A DNA stretch of 64,000 bases from Pseudomonas sp. HAR-UPW-AIA-41 (GCF_002304225.1 NZ_NSLB01000002.1:248001-312000), one strand, 5' to 3'; shown: positions 38,040-48,035, counted from the first letter of the stretch. The notes: a model not told the origin generated them from the letters alone. Program-made: numbers and translations.

Positions 38040-39161
38040 ATGAACAAGGCTACTAAGCAGATGACCAAGCTGTTTGCCGCCATGGCCATGGCCGGCGTTG
38101 CCAGCTACTCCGTAGCGGCTGACACCATCAAGATCGCCCTGGCCGGCCCGGTTACCGGTGCGGTTGCGCAATACGGCGAAATGCAGTTCATCGGTGCCAA
38201 GATGGCCATCGAGCAGATCAACAAGGCCGGCGGCGTCAATGGCGCCATGCTCGAAGGCGTGGTTTACGACGACGCCTGCGACCCGAAGCAAGCCGTGGCT
38301 GTCGCCAACAAGATCGTCAACGACGAAGTGCAATACGTGGTTGGCCACCTGTGCTCCAGCTCCACTCAGCCGGCATCCGATATCTATGAAGATGAAGGCA
38401 TCCTGATGATCACCGCGGCCTCCACCAGCCCGGACATCACCGCTCGCGGCTACCAGCTGGTGTTCCGCACCATTGGTCTGGACAGCCTGCAGGGCCCGAC
38501 CGCCGGCAAGTTCATTGCCGAGAAGGTCAAGCCCAAGACCGTGGCCGTCATTCACGACAAGCAGCAGTACGGTGAAGGCATTGCCACTGCCGTGAAGCAG
38601 ACCCTGGAAGCCGCTGGCACCAAGGTTGCCCTGTTCGAAGGCATCAACGCCGGCGACAAGGACTTCTCGGCCATGATCGCCAAGCTGAAGCAGGCCAACG
38701 TCGACTTCGTCTACTACGGCGGCTACCACCCGGAACTGGGCCTGCTGCTGCGTCAGTCGGCCGAGAAAGGCCTGACCGCCAAGTTCATGGGTCCGGAAGG
38801 CGTGGGCAACAAGGAAATCTCGGCTATCGCCGGCCCGGCCTCCGAAGGCCTGCTGGTCACCCTGCCGAAGTCCTTCGACCAGGATCCGAAGAACCAGGCG
38901 CTGGTTGAAGCCTTCAAGGCCAAGAACCAGGACCCGACCGGCCCGTTCGTGTTCCCGGCCTACGCCGCGGTACAGGTCATGGCCGAAGGCATGAAGAAAG
39001 CCGGCAGCACCGACACCGCCAAGGTGGCTGAAGCTCTGCGCGCCAACAGCTTCGAAACTCCGACCGGCACCCTCGCCTTCGACGAGAAGGGTGACCTGAA
39101 GGACTTCAGCTTCGTGGTCTACAACTGGCACCAGGACGGCACCAAGTCCGAAGCCAAGTAA
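38040..39161 (+). CDS. braC: Branched-chain amino acid ABC transporter binding protein BraC
   Basis: 373 residues, periplasmic Leu/Ile/Val binding protein of the LIV-I type. Signal peptide MNKATKQMTKLFAAMAMAGVASYSVAA is followed by DTIKIALAGPVTGAVAQYGEMQFIGAKMAIEQIN, the typical first strand and helix, and the Cys pair in DACDPKQAV and GHLCSSSTQPASD. It captures branched-chain amino acids for the BraDEFG complex and is probably made in excess thanks to a hairpin between it and braD. Confidence 0.96.
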   Translation: MNKATKQMTKLFAAMAMAGVASYSVAADTIKIALAGPVTGAVAQYGEMQFIGAKMAIEQINKAGGVNGAMLEGVVYDDACDPKQAVAVANKIVNDEVQYVVGHLCSSSTQPASDIYEDEGILMITAASTSPDITARGYQLVFRTIGLDSLQGPTAGKFIAEKVKPKTVAVIHDKQQYGEGIATAVKQTLEAAGTKVALFEGINAGDKDFSAMIAKLKQANVDFVYYGGYHPELGLLLRQSAEKGLTAKFMGPEGVGNKEISAIAGPASEGLLVTLPKSFDQDPKNQALVEAFKAKNQDPTGPFVFPAYAAVQVMAEGMKKAGSTDTAKVAEALRANSFETPTGTLAFDEKGDLKDFSFVVYNWHQDGTKSEAK

Positions 39162-39177
39162 GCCCATGCGTTAACCC

Positions 39178-39205
39178 AAAGCCCACTGCACCTGCAGTGG
39201 GCTTT
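39178..39205 (+). terminator. Partial terminator (attenuator) between braC and braD
   Basis: AAAGCCCACTGCA and TGCAGTGGGCTTT form a 12-bp stem with a T-rich end (TTTGTTTA). It would lower expression of braDEFG relative to braC, as in many ABC import operons. Confidence 0.82.
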
Positions 39206-39278
39206 GTTTATTCGAGCAATCCGGATATTCGCCGCGCTACCCGCGCCGCCCCCGCAGGGATATCCGAGGAGTCAGGTA

Positions 39279-40202
39279 ATGCCCGATCTCTATCACTATC
39301 TGCAGCAGCTGGTTAACGGCCTGACTGTTGGCAGTACCTACGCCCTGATCGCCATTGGCTACACCATGGTCTACGGCATCATTGGCATGATCAATTTCGC
39401 CCATGGCGAGGTGTACATGATTGGCTCGTACGTGGCCTTCATCGTCATCGCCGGGCTGTCCCTGATGGGACTCGACAGCCTGCCACTGGTTATCACCGCC
39501 GCCTTCGCCGCGAGCGTGATCGTCACCAGTGCCTATGGCTACAGTATCGAACGGGTGGCCTATCGCCCCCTGCGTGGCAGCAACCGTCTGATCCCGCTGA
39601 TTTCAGCGATCGGCATGTCGATCTTCCTGCAGAACGAAGTGCTGCTGGCCCAGGACTCCAAGGACAAGGCCATCCCCAACCTGCTGCCGGGCAACTTCGT
39701 GATCGGTGCCGACAGCATGAGCGGCGTGACCATCTCCTACATGCAGGTGCTGATCTTCGTCATCACCTTCGTGGTGATGCTGGGTCTGACCGCTTTCATC
39801 TCCCGCTCACGGCTTGGCCGCGCCTGCCGCGCCTGCGCCGAAGACATCAAGATGGCCAACCTGCTGGGCATCAACACCAACAACATCATCGCCCTGACCT
39901 TCGTCATCGGCGCCGCACTGGCTGCCGTGGCTGCCGTGCTGCTGGGCCTGCAATACGGCGTGATCAACCCGCACCTGGGCTTCCTGGCCGGCATCAAGGC
40001 CTTCACCGCTGCGGTGCTTGGCGGCATCGGCAGCATCCCCGGCGCCATGCTTGGCGGCCTGCTGCTGGGCGTGGCCGAAGCCTTTGGCGCCGATATCTTT
40101 GGCGACCAGTACAAGGACGTAGTGGCCTTCAGCCTGCTGGTTCTGGTGTTGCTGTTCCGTCCGACCGGCATTCTCGGTCGTCCGGAGGTGGAAAAAGTAT
40201 GA
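39279..40202 (+). CDS. braD: Branched-chain amino acid ABC transporter permease BraD (LivH)
   Basis: 307 residues, the length of P. aeruginosa BraD. Polytopic inner-membrane permease; [48 protein letters not shown] is the LivH signature, and [22 protein letters not shown] contains the EAA loop contacting the ATPases. Upstream in-frame ATG at 39204 lies in the hairpin and is unlikely; AGGAGT-AGG before 39279 supports this start. It overlaps braE by four bases. Confidence 0.95.
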   Translation: MPDLYHYLQQLVNGLTVGSTYALIAIGYTMVYGIIGMINFAHGEVYMIGSYVAFIVIAGLSLMGLDSLPLVITAAFAASVIVTSAYGYSIERVAYRPLRGSNRLIPLISAIGMSIFLQNEVLLAQDSKDKAIPNLLPGNFVIGADSMSGVTISYMQVLIFVITFVVMLGLTAFISRSRLGRACRACAEDIKMANLLGINTNNIIALTFVIGAALAAVAAVLLGLQYGVINPHLGFLAGIKAFTAAVLGGIGSIPGAMLGGLLLGVAEAFGADIFGDQYKDVVAFSLLVLVLLFRPTGILGRPEVEKV

Positions 40203-41470
40203 TGGCCCGCTCACTCAACAATCGTCTCAAGACCGCCTTCTTCAGCGCCCTGCTGGTACTGGCCGTGGCCTACCCGGTACTGGGCCTGAAGCTGACCACC
40301 GTGGGCATCAAGCTGGAAGTGCATGGCGCCAGCCCCGCCATGCTCTGGACCATCGCCGCCGCCGCTGTGGGCATGTTCCTCTGGCAACTGCTGCGTGATC
40401 GCCTGGACGGGCCGCTGAGCAGCCTGCCCAGCCTCCCCGGCCTGCCTGCCTCGGCCAGCAACTTCCTGACCCTGCCCTCGACCCAGCGCTGGATCATCCT
40501 CGGCCTGATCGTGGTTGGTCTGGCCTGGCCGTTCTTTGGCAGCCGCGGCGCGGTGGATATCGCTACCCTGATCCTGATCTACGTGATGCTAGGCCTCGGC
40601 CTGAACATCGTGGTCGGTCTGGCTGGCCTGCTGGATCTGGGCTACGTCGGCTTCTATGCCGTCGGCGCCTACAGCTATGCCCTGCTCTCGCATTACTACG
40701 GCCTGGGCTTCTGGACCTGCCTGCCAATCGCCGGCGCACTGGCGGCGCTGTTCGGCTTCCTCCTCGGTTTCCCGGTACTGCGCCTGCGCGGTGACTACCT
40801 GGCCATCGTGACACTGGGCTTCGGCGAGATCATCCGCATCCTGCTGCGCAACATGACAGAGGTCACCGGTGGCCCCAACGGCATCAGCAATATCGACAAG
40901 CCGACCCTGTTCGGCCTGTCCTTCGAGCGCCGTGCTGCTGAAGGCATGCAGACCTTCCACGAATACTTCGGCATTGCCTACAACGGCATCAACAAGGTGA
41001 TCTTCCTCTACCTGGTTGCCCTGCTGCTGGTGCTGCTGACCCTGTTCGTGATCAACCGTCTGCTGCGCATGCCGATCGGCCGCGCCTGGGAAGCCCTGCG
41101 CGAAGACGAGATCGCCTGCCGCGCGCTGGGCATGAACCCCACTGTGATCAAGCTGTCGGCCTTTACCCTGGGTGCCTGCTTCGCCGGTTTCGCCGGTAGT
41201 TTCTTCGCCGCCCGTCAGGGTCTGGTCACCCCGGAGTCCTTCACCTTCATCGAGTCGGCGATCATCCTCGCCATCGTTGTTCTGGGTGGCATGGGCTCGC
41301 AGCTGGGCATCATCCTCGCTGCGGTCGTGATGATCCTGCTGCCTGAGCTGATGCGTGAATTCAGCGAATACCGCATGCTGATGTTCGGTGCGCTGATGGT
41401 ACTGATGATGATCTGGCGTCCGCAGGGCCTGCTGCCCATGCAACGCCCGCACCTGGAGTTGAAACCATGA
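40199..41470 (+). CDS. braE: Branched-chain amino acid ABC transporter permease BraE (LivM)
   Basis: 423 residues, the larger of the two permeases. Several hydrophobic helices; the LivM signature is [40 protein letters not shown], with the EAA loop in [20 protein letters not shown]. An ATG at 40202 is equally possible. Overlaps braD at its start and braF at its end by four bases each. Confidence 0.95.
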   Translation: MMARSLNNRLKTAFFSALLVLAVAYPVLGLKLTTVGIKLEVHGASPAMLWTIAAAAVGMFLWQLLRDRLDGPLSSLPSLPGLPASASNFLTLPSTQRWIILGLIVVGLAWPFFGSRGAVDIATLILIYVMLGLGLNIVVGLAGLLDLGYVGFYAVGAYSYALLSHYYGLGFWTCLPIAGALAALFGFLLGFPVLRLRGDYLAIVTLGFGEIIRILLRNMTEVTGGPNGISNIDKPTLFGLSFERRAAEGMQTFHEYFGIAYNGINKVIFLYLVALLLVLLTLFVINRLLRMPIGRAWEALREDEIACRALGMNPTVIKLSAFTLGACFAGFAGSFFAARQGLVTPESFTFIESAIILAIVVLGGMGSQLGIILAAVVMILLPELMREFSEYRMLMFGALMVLMMIWRPQGLLPMQRPHLELKP

Positions 41471-42234
41471 GCCGCCCGATTCTTGAAGTCAGCGGGCTGA
41501 CCATGCGCTTCGGCGGCCTGCTGGCCGTCAACAATGTCGCCCTCACCGTGCAACCCAAGCAGGTGGTCTCGATGATCGGCCCGAATGGCGCCGGCAAGAC
41601 CACCGTATTCAACTGCCTGACCGGTTTCTATCAGCCAACCGGCGGCGTGATCCTTCTGGATGATGAGCCGATCCATAACCTGCCCGGGCACAAGATCGCC
41701 CAGAAAGGCGTGGTACGCACCTTCCAGAACGTCCGCCTGTTCAAGGAAATGACGGCAGTCGAGAACCTGCTAGTTGCCCAGCACCGTCACCTGAACACCA
41801 ACTTCCTCGCCGGTCTGCTGAAGACGCCGGACTTCCGCCGCAGCGAAAAGGCCGCCATGGAGTACGCCGCCCACTGGCTGGAACAGGTCAACCTGACGGA
41901 CGTGGCCAACCGCCCGGCCGGCACCCTGGCCTACGGCCAGCAGCGCCGTCTGGAAATCGCCCGCTGCATGATGACCCGCCCGCGCATCCTGATGCTCGAC
42001 GAGCCTGCAGCCGGCCTGAACCCCAAGGAAACCGAAGACCTCAAGGCCCTGATCGGCATGCTGCGCGACAAGCACGATGTCACCGTGCTGCTGATCGAGC
42101 ACGACATGCATCTGGTCATGAGCATTTCCGACCATATCTACGTGATCAATCAGGGGACTCCCCTGGCCGACGGCACGCCGGAGCAGATCCGCAACAACCC
42201 GGACGTCATCAAAGCCTATCTGGGGGAAGCGTGA
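41467..42234 (+). CDS. braF: Branched-chain amino acid ABC transporter ATPase BraF (LivG)
   Basis: 255 residues. Walker [13 protein letters not shown], the Q loop, the ABC signature within [13 protein letters not shown] (degenerate, as usual in LivG), Walker [12 protein letters not shown] and switch His in [10 protein letters not shown]. It hydrolyses ATP for the BraDE pore together with BraG. Confidence 0.95.
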   Translation: MSRPILEVSGLTMRFGGLLAVNNVALTVQPKQVVSMIGPNGAGKTTVFNCLTGFYQPTGGVILLDDEPIHNLPGHKIAQKGVVRTFQNVRLFKEMTAVENLLVAQHRHLNTNFLAGLLKTPDFRRSEKAAMEYAAHWLEQVNLTDVANRPAGTLAYGQQRRLEIARCMMTRPRILMLDEPAAGLNPKETEDLKALIGMLRDKHDVTVLLIEHDMHLVMSISDHIYVINQGTPLADGTPEQIRNNPDVIKAYLGEA

Positions 42235-42236
42235 GC

Positions 42237-42938
42237 ATGCTGACTTTCAAGAACGTCTCTACTTTCTACGGCAAGATCCAGGCGCTGCACGACATCAATG
42301 TCGAAGTGCGCAAAGGCGAGATCGTCACGCTGATCGGCGCCAACGGCGCCGGCAAGTCGACTCTGCTGATGACCCTGTGTGGTTCGCCCCGCGCGGCCAG
42401 CGGCAGCATCCGTTATCAGGGTGAAGAGCTGGTCGGGCTGGACACCCCGGAGATCATGCGCAAGAGCATCGCTGTGGTGCCCGAAGGCCGCCGCGTATTC
42501 GCCCGCCTGACCGTGGAAGAGAACCTGGCCATGGGTGGCTTCTTCGGCACCAAGGCCGACAATCAGGAGCAACTGGACAAAGTCCTGCACCTGTTCCCGC
42601 GCCTGAAAGAACGTTTCGAGCAACGCGCGGGCACCATGAGTGGCGGGGAACAGCAGATGCTCGCCATTGGCCGGGCGCTGATGAGCAAGCCGCAGTTGCT
42701 GCTGCTCGACGAGCCGTCACTGGGTCTGGCCCCGATCATCATCCAGCAGATCTTCGACATCATTGAGCAGCTGCGCAAAGATGGCGTGACCGTGTTTCTG
42801 GTTGAGCAGAACGCCAACCAGGCGCTCAAGCTGGCTGATCGCGGCTATGTGCTGGAAAACGGTCGCATCGTCATGCAGGGCAGCGGCGCCGACCTGCTCG
42901 TCGACCCGAAAGTGCGCGACGCCTACCTCGGCGGCTGA
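42237..42938 (+). CDS. braG: Branched-chain amino acid ABC transporter ATPase BraG (LivF)
   Basis: 233 residues, the length of P. aeruginosa BraG. Walker A GANGAGKSTLLM, signature MSGGEQQMLAIGRAL, Walker B LLLLDEPSLGL, and VFLVEQNANQALKLADRGYVLENGRIVMQG as in LivF. A GTG at 42231 also opens the frame; the ATG gives the family length. Last gene of braCDEFG. Confidence 0.95.
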   Translation: MLTFKNVSTFYGKIQALHDINVEVRKGEIVTLIGANGAGKSTLLMTLCGSPRAASGSIRYQGEELVGLDTPEIMRKSIAVVPEGRRVFARLTVEENLAMGGFFGTKADNQEQLDKVLHLFPRLKERFEQRAGTMSGGEQQMLAIGRALMSKPQLLLLDEPSLGLAPIIIQQIFDIIEQLRKDGVTVFLVEQNANQALKLADRGYVLENGRIVMQGSGADLLVDPKVRDAYLGG

Positions 42939-42947
42939 CGCACCCAC

Positions 42948-42972
42948 CTCCTTGCCGCCCTGCGGCAAGGAG
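42948..42972 (+). terminator. Hairpin downstream of the bra operon
   Basis: CTCCTTGCCGC and GCGGCAAGGAG form a perfect 11-bp stem with a three-base loop, nine bases after the braG stop. The T-run is weak (CCTTCTCC), so termination is probable rather than certain. Confidence 0.65.
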
Positions 42973-42986
42973 GCCTTCTCCAACTA

Positions 42987-43835
42987 TCAGGCCAGCAGCA
43001 CGACTGCAGCCACAATCACACCCAGCACCAGCGCCCCGGCCACCAGCAGCAAGCGACGGTTACCGTTTGCCGGCGCCTGAACCGGTACCTGAGGAGCAGC
43101 AGCCTGTGCCCGCGCCGGATTGAGCGCCGCCGCCTGGCTGACCTGCGGCTTGCCCGCCGGCTTGGGCACCTTGACGGCCTGCATGAATACCGTGGCATCT
43201 TCATCGGCCTGAGGCTGCTCGATCTCGACCTTGGGCCCGATCACCAGAAGACTGACCGACCCCATGCGCAGTTCATCGCCAGGGCGCAGCGGGCCCGCCA
43301 CCAGCTTTTCCTGATTGACGAAGACGCCGTTGGCCGACCCCAGATCCTTGAAATACAACACGTCATCCTGCAGGAAGAACTCGCAGTGACGGCGCGACAG
43401 TTCCTGATCGCTGGCAAAACACAGCTCGCACTGCGCGGAGCGGCCGAAAGTCTGCGATGAGCTGATCGGGTATTTGTGGCCCTGATGCTCACCCTTGATC
43501 ACCTGCAGGGACCAGCGGGCGCCTGCACCCTCCAGGCGTACGCTGCTCTTGGCCGGATCACTCAATTCCATTTCAACAGTGCCCACGCGCAGCACATCAC
43601 CAGAGCGCAGCTGGTAACGGCTGCCGATACGCTCGTCATTGACGAAGGTGCCGCTCTGGCTCCCGCAGTCACTGAGGTAGTAATGCCCCTGCTCCTGACG
43701 GATTTCGGCATGAAACGCACTGACGCCGGCATCACTCATGACCAGTTGGTTACGCCCATCCTGGCCGATGGTGAAACGCTCTTCCGTGAGCCAGAGCGGC
43801 GCCTGGCGACCGTCTTTGAAATGCAGCTTGAGCAT
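42987..43835 (-). CDS. Dual FHA-domain protein with C-terminal membrane helix
   Basis: 282 residues. Two forkhead-associated phosphothreonine-binding domains: the first has FTIGQDGRNQLVMSDAGVSAFHAEI, YYLSDCGSQSGTFVND; the second has TFGRSAQCELCFASDQELSRRHCEFFLQ, YFKDLGSANGVFVNQ. The GR/S/H and N-G residues for phosphopeptide binding are kept. A Pro/Ala/Gln-rich linker leads to one C-terminal helix LLLVAGALVLGVIVAAVVLLA, so the FHA domains are cytoplasmic and tail-anchored. It follows stk/stp on the same strand, so it probably reads Thr phosphorylation by that kinase. Confidence 0.88.
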   Translation of the reverse strand: MLKLHFKDGRQAPLWLTEERFTIGQDGRNQLVMSDAGVSAFHAEIRQEQGHYYLSDCGSQSGTFVNDERIGSRYQLRSGDVLRVGTVEMELSDPAKSSVRLEGAGARWSLQVIKGEHQGHKYPISSSQTFGRSAQCELCFASDQELSRRHCEFFLQDDVLYFKDLGSANGVFVNQEKLVAGPLRPGDELRMGSVSLLVIGPKVEIEQPQADEDATVFMQAVKVPKPAGKPQVSQAAALNPARAQAAAPQVPVQAPANGNRRLLLVAGALVLGVIVAAVVLLA

Positions 43836-43886
43836 CGTTCGTGTTAACCCTGTTGCTGATGGCAGCCCGCTGACCGCAGGCCGCGC

Positions 43887-45629
43887 TTATTGGCCAAAAA
43901 GATTGTTCCACACCCGTTTCAGGGTATTCGGCTCTTCCTTGGGCGGTTCAGGCTCGGCCTTGCTCTGCTGTGCCTGTTGCTGCTGGCGCTGAGCCTTTGC
44001 CGCACGCGCGGACGCCTGCAGGCGCTGGTGTTCACGCTGCATCTGCAGCAGCTCAGCATGCTCGGGCTGCACCTCCAGGCCGCGCTCGATCATGCTCAGT
44101 GCCAGCGGGAAGTTGAAGCGAGCATAGGCATCCTTGGCCAGATCGCGGTAAAGCTCGGCAACCTGCTGCAAACCTGCCAGCGCCTCAGCATTGTCGGCCT
44201 GCAGCGCAAGAATCTGCCGGTAGTAGAACACCGCGCTGTCATCTTCCGGGGTCAGCAGACGCTTTTCGGCAATGCTCTTCTGCGCCTGCGCCAGGTAACC
44301 GGCGATACGCGCCTCCAGCAGGCGCTGAAGACCGTCCAGCGCAGCGGCAGCCGTGGCATCCAGCGCCAATGCCTGGCGGTAGTAGTAGTCGGCGTTGTCA
44401 TCGGCCGGTTCGAGCAGCTTGCCTTCACTCAGACGCTGATCGCCCAGCACGACAAAGGAGGCCACACGTGCCTGCAGAACACGCTGTAGGCCTTCGAGTG
44501 CCGCACGGTTGTCGTCATCCAGCAACAGCACCTGCTGGAAATAGTGATCGGCGTTGTCCTGCTCCGGCGCCACCAGCTGCCCTTCGGCAAGACGCTGCTC
44601 AGCCTGGGCCAACAAGGCCTTGATCTGGCTCTGCTGCTGCCAGTACAGCCAGCCCGCCACACCAGTGCCCACGGCAACCAGCAGGGTCAGCACCAGCAAC
44701 AGCGGCATCATCGACCGCCTTGGGGCAACTGCCGCCTTGCCGGCGCTGTTCGCGCCCACCGCAGGTGGAGCCACTGCGGCCTGGACCGCCACCTTATGTG
44801 CCGGACGCACCTGGGTGGCATCGGGGTCACCCAGATCGATGCCCTCCAGCGCCTTGAGCAGGGCCCGGCAATCGGCAAAGCGCTTGCTCGGGTCCTTGGC
44901 CAGCATGCGATTGAGCACGCCCTGGAACACGGCCAGGTACTCCGGCAGCGTCGGCACACCCATCTGCACGTGATTCATCACAGTCTGGGTAAAGTTGGCG
45001 CCACGGTAGGGATTACTGCCGGTGAGCATCTCCAGAAAGATCACGCCCAGGCTGTAGATGTCGCTGCGCGCATCCAGACGCAGACACTGGGTCTGCTCCG
45101 GGCTGCTGTAGGCAGGACTTCCCACGGCGACGCCGAAGTGGGTCAATTCGCTGTCGATCTGGGTGTCCTTGGCAATCCCGAAATCGGTGATCACCGCCGT
45201 GCCGTCGCTGCGAAAGAGGATATTGGCCGGTTTGATATCACGGTGAATCAGGCCTTTCTCATGCACTACGGACAGGCCGGTGGCGATCTGCCGGACGATC
45301 TCCAGCGCCCGGGCCGGGGCAAAAATCTCGCCTTTGTGCTGGGCCAGATCACCGCCGGGAACGAATTCCATCGCCAGGTAGTAACGACCATCGGCAAGGC
45401 GATTGATGTCGTAGATGGTGATGACCGAGGGCGTATGCAGGGAGGCAACGATATGCCCCTCCTGAATGAAGCGGGTATTGAACTCTTCATCATCGGCACT
45501 AAGCAGCACCTTGACCGCCACCTTGCGCTGCAAGGACTGCTGAGTAGCCAGATACACCTCGGCCATGCCGCCCTTACCGAGGCGGCCATGTACGGTGTAA
45601 CCGGGAATATCGATCACTGTGTCATTCAT
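43887..45629 (-). CDS. Hanks-type Ser/Thr protein kinase with periplasmic repeats (Stk1-like)
   Basis: 580 residues. Kinase domain at residues 10-270: Gly loop GRLGKGGMAEVY, Lys40 in VAVK, HRD Asp131 in HRDIKPANILF, DFG Asp149 in TDFGIAK, and the activation-segment SPAYSSPEQ, all intact. Transmembrane helix about 308-330, then three tandem repeats of exactly 53 residues beginning at about 347, 400 and 453 (L/I-A/S-E-G/K-x-L), resembling TPR-like alpha pairs. P. aeruginosa Stk1 is the nearest known relative. Stp1-like phosphatase lies 14 bases upstream. Confidence 0.9.
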   Translation of the reverse strand: MNDTVIDIPGYTVHGRLGKGGMAEVYLATQQSLQRKVAVKVLLSADDEEFNTRFIQEGHIVASLHTPSVITIYDINRLADGRYYLAMEFVPGGDLAQHKGEIFAPARALEIVRQIATGLSVVHEKGLIHRDIKPANILFRSDGTAVITDFGIAKDTQIDSELTHFGVAVGSPAYSSPEQTQCLRLDARSDIYSLGVIFLEMLTGSNPYRGANFTQTVMNHVQMGVPTLPEYLAVFQGVLNRMLAKDPSKRFADCRALLKALEGIDLGDPDATQVRPAHKVAVQAAVAPPAVGANSAGKAAVAPRRSMMPLLLVLTLLVAVGTGVAGWLYWQQQSQIKALLAQAEQRLAEGQLVAPEQDNADHYFQQVLLLDDDNRAALEGLQRVLQARVASFVVLGDQRLSEGKLLEPADDNADYYYRQALALDATAAAALDGLQRLLEARIAGYLAQAQKSIAEKRLLTPEDDSAVFYYRQILALQADNAEALAGLQQVAELYRDLAKDAYARFNFPLALSMIERGLEVQPEHAELLQMQREHQRLQASARAAKAQRQQQQAQQSKAEPEPPKEEPNTLKRVWNNLFGQ

Positions 45630-45643
45630 AGGAAATTCAGATA

Positions 45644-46441
45644 TCAGGCGCGTTTGCGCAAGGCGAACAGATGACCGAACAGGCCACGCTTACGCGGTTC
45701 ACTGGCCGGCTCCAGCGGTATCGACGGCGCCAGCACAATGCAGGAAATATTGTCCTTGCCGCCATGTTGCTTGGCTGCATCGACCAGCGCCGATACAAGG
45801 CCATCGAGCGTTGCAGCTTGGGTAGAAAGACCAAGAATCTGCTCATCCTCCAACTCGGTGCTCAGCCCATCGCTGCATAACAGGAGGATTTCCCCGGACT
45901 GCAACTGACCTTGTAAGAACCCCGGCTCGAAGTCTTCCACAGGCAGCCCCAGACACTGGGTAATCACGTTACGTCGGGGATGCTGACGCGCCTGCTGCGC
46001 GGTCATTTCACCGGCATCGACCATCGCCTGCACCCAGCTGTGATCACGACTTAGTTGTTCGACCTGCTGGGCACTGATGCGGTAGGCACGACTGTCCCCG
46101 ACCCAGGTCAGCCGGAAGTCGATACCCTGCAACTGCACGGCCACGAGAGTGGTTCCCATGCCCCGGCTGGCACTGTCCTCGGCGGCGGCAGCCATAATCG
46201 CCGCGTGCGCGGAGCGCACTGCCGTGAGCAGATCAGTCCCCCGCGCCACCTCATCCTGCAGCACCTTGACGGCCAGAGCGCTGGCCACCTCGCCACGCTG
46301 ATGCCCGCCCATGCCGTCGGCCACGGCCCACAGGCCAAGCTCGTGATTGCACAACAAGGCATCTTCATTGTGCTCACGCACCTGCCCCGGATCACTCAGA
46401 GCGGCAAAGTGCGCATGGCTGGCTGAAGGAGAACTGGACAT
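45644..46441 (-). CDS. PP2C-family Ser/Thr phosphatase (Stp1-like)
   Basis: 265 residues. PPM/PP2C core with metal-binding Asp in SDPGQVREHNEDAL, VADGMGGHQRGEVAS, SRGMGTTLVAVQL, TWVGDSRAYRI, LLCSDGLSTEL and GGKDNISCIVLAPS; all are intact. It opposes the adjacent kinase and would dephosphorylate it or its FHA-bound substrates. The frame is open 32 codons earlier; the ATG at 46441 is at the start of the domain. Upstream divergent gene at 46680. Confidence 0.9.
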   Translation of the reverse strand: MSSSPSASHAHFAALSDPGQVREHNEDALLCNHELGLWAVADGMGGHQRGEVASALAVKVLQDEVARGTDLLTAVRSAHAAIMAAAAEDSASRGMGTTLVAVQLQGIDFRLTWVGDSRAYRISAQQVEQLSRDHSWVQAMVDAGEMTAQQARQHPRRNVITQCLGLPVEDFEPGFLQGQLQSGEILLLCSDGLSTELEDEQILGLSTQAATLDGLVSALVDAAKQHGGKDNISCIVLAPSIPLEPASEPRKRGLFGHLFALRKRA

Positions 46442-46640
46442 AGGCAAGGCAAAGACCTGTATACGACGGACATAGTCTAAGGACGGGCCGACAACGGGCA
46501 CAGCCGACGGCACGCGATGAGCATGATGCTTGGACACCCGGAGGCTGACCAGCCACCGGGCCCAATGACGCAGGCGAACTGTTAACCAGTCGAGGGTTGC
46601 CGCCCCGCCACAGGCAAACTCACCCTCTGGCGGAAGTCGC

Positions 46641-46646
46641 TATAAT
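46641..46646 (+). promoter_or_regulatory. Probable promoter of the 74-residue gene (TATAAT -10)
   Basis: A perfect TATAAT with GC before it lies 33 bases upstream of the start at 46680. The -35 is weak (CTCACC at 17-base spacing). The position agrees with a sigma-70 promoter. Confidence 0.5.
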
Positions 46647-46679
46647 GCCGGCTGCTTCCCTATCTGCGCAGTTCAGTCC

Positions 46680-46904
46680 ATGACCCAGCACACGCCTGAA
46701 ACCGAAAACCCCACCCTGTCGACAGCCGAAACTTCCCCCGAAGAGAAAACCAACGTCGGCTTCAGCTTTTCTGCCGCCAAGCTCGCCGAGCTGGCCCGCC
46801 AGAAAAAGGCTCAGCCCTGGTACCAGCAAGGCAACAACTGCAACCATGACCAGCGCCCCGGCCCAGCCCCGCGCGGTTCACGTCGTTCCATGGGCAAACG
46901 CTGA
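46680..46904 (+). CDS. Small conserved hypothetical protein (PA1672-like)
   Basis: 74 residues. Acidic, Thr/Glu-rich N-terminus and a conserved C-terminus GFSFSAAKLAELARQKKAQPWYQQGNNCNHDQRPGPAPRGSRRSMGKR, with Cys-x-His-Asp near the end. In P. aeruginosa a gene of this type lies next to stk1 (PA1671), which supports orthology of the neighbourhood. A perfect TATAAT precedes it. Function unknown. Confidence 0.68.
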   Translation: MTQHTPETENPTLSTAETSPEEKTNVGFSFSAAKLAELARQKKAQPWYQQGNNCNHDQRPGPAPRGSRRSMGKR

Positions 46905-47039
46905 CCCCAGCCTTGGTTGGGCGCCGACCATCCGGCGGAATCCCCGCACCAAAAGGCGGCATTCCCCTTGTCATGGCAGGCTTAATCTCTGCATGCTAAC
47001 CGCATAACAAAAAGGCCTAGAGCCAAGGAATGCGCTGGC

Positions 47040-48035
47040 ATGCTGAACCGCCTGAAGAACGACTTTCAACTGTCGATCATTTCTCTCATGGGCCTGTTCG
47101 GGGTTCTGGGGATTACCCCCTACGCCGTCTACCGTCTGAGCGAACATAACTGGGTGGTCGGCATCGCCGACTGCGTCATCGTCCTCTCCACCCTGCTGGC
47201 AGTAGCCCATGCCTGGCGAACGGGCGATACGGTCAAGCCCGGCCTCTGGGTATCAGTCATCTTCTCCATCGCAGCCACCGTGATCACCATCAAACTGGGG
47301 GTCAACGGCCTATTCTGGATTTATCCACTAATCCTCTTCAACTTCTTCATGGTCACCCCAGGCAAGGCATTGGTGACCATGATTGGCGTGCTAAGTGCAC
47401 TCGTCGGCTATGCCAGCCTCAATGCCGGCACAGTCTTCGAGAGCCACTATCAGATGGTCTCCTTCCTAGTGACCACGGGCATGGCCAGCATACTCGCCTT
47501 TATTTTTGCCTACCGTACGCGCAACCAGCGCGATCAACTGCAACGACTGGCAAGTCAGGACCCACTCACTGGCGCGCGTAATCGCCGGGCCATGAGCGAG
47601 GAACTGCAGATGGCAGTTGCAGCCAAACAGCGCAACAGCACTGATTTCGGCGTTCTGGCTATGGATCTGGACCACTTCAAACAGATCAATGACCGCTTTG
47701 GCCACCATGTCGGCGACCGCGTACTCACCGACTTTGTCAGCCTGGTCAAGAGTCACTCGCGCAAACAGGACCGCCTCTATCGCCTGGGTGGCGAGGAGTT
47801 CCTCCTGCTTTTGCCAGACACCGACAGCGCCGGCCTTAAAGCCGCCGCCGAACACCTGCTGCAACAGGTCAATCAGGGGCTGAGCAGCCCGGGCGGAGCA
47901 GTGACCGTATCGATCGGCGGCGCCAACCTGCAACACGATGAAAGCTGGGAAAGCTGGCTACACCGCGCGGACCAACAGCTGTATGCCGCCAAACATGGTG
48001 GCCGCAACCGAAGCTGTATTGCCATTCCGGCCTGA
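47040..48035 (+). CDS. Membrane-bound diguanylate cyclase (GGDEF)
   Basis: 331 residues: an N-terminal region of about six membrane helices (residues 10-155), then a GGDEF domain opening SQDPLTGARNRRAMSEEL. The catalytic motif is GGEEF (RLYRLGGEEFLLLLPDTD), a functional variant, and the inhibitory I-site RKQD lies five residues before it, so product inhibition is expected. It should make cyclic-di-GMP. The membrane part is unlike known sensors and the signal is unknown. Followed by a terminator. Confidence 0.9.
   Translation: MLNRLKNDFQLSIISLMGLFGVLGITPYAVYRLSEHNWVVGIADCVIVLSTLLAVAHAWRTGDTVKPGLWVSVIFSIAATVITIKLGVNGLFWIYPLILFNFFMVTPGKALVTMIGVLSALVGYASLNAGTVFESHYQMVSFLVTTGMASILAFIFAYRTRNQRDQLQRLASQDPLTGARNRRAMSEELQMAVAAKQRNSTDFGVLAMDLDHFKQINDRFGHHVGDRVLTDFVSLVKSHSRKQDRLYRLGGEEFLLLLPDTDSAGLKAAAEHLLQQVNQGLSSPGGAVTVSIGGANLQHDESWESWLHRADQQLYAAKHGGRNRSCIAIPA

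Noticed and set aside
42987..46441. Part of a type VI secretion cluster
   Set aside because: Although stk1/stp1/FHA genes belong to such clusters in P. aeruginosa, no tss, vgrG or hcp gene lies within the window.
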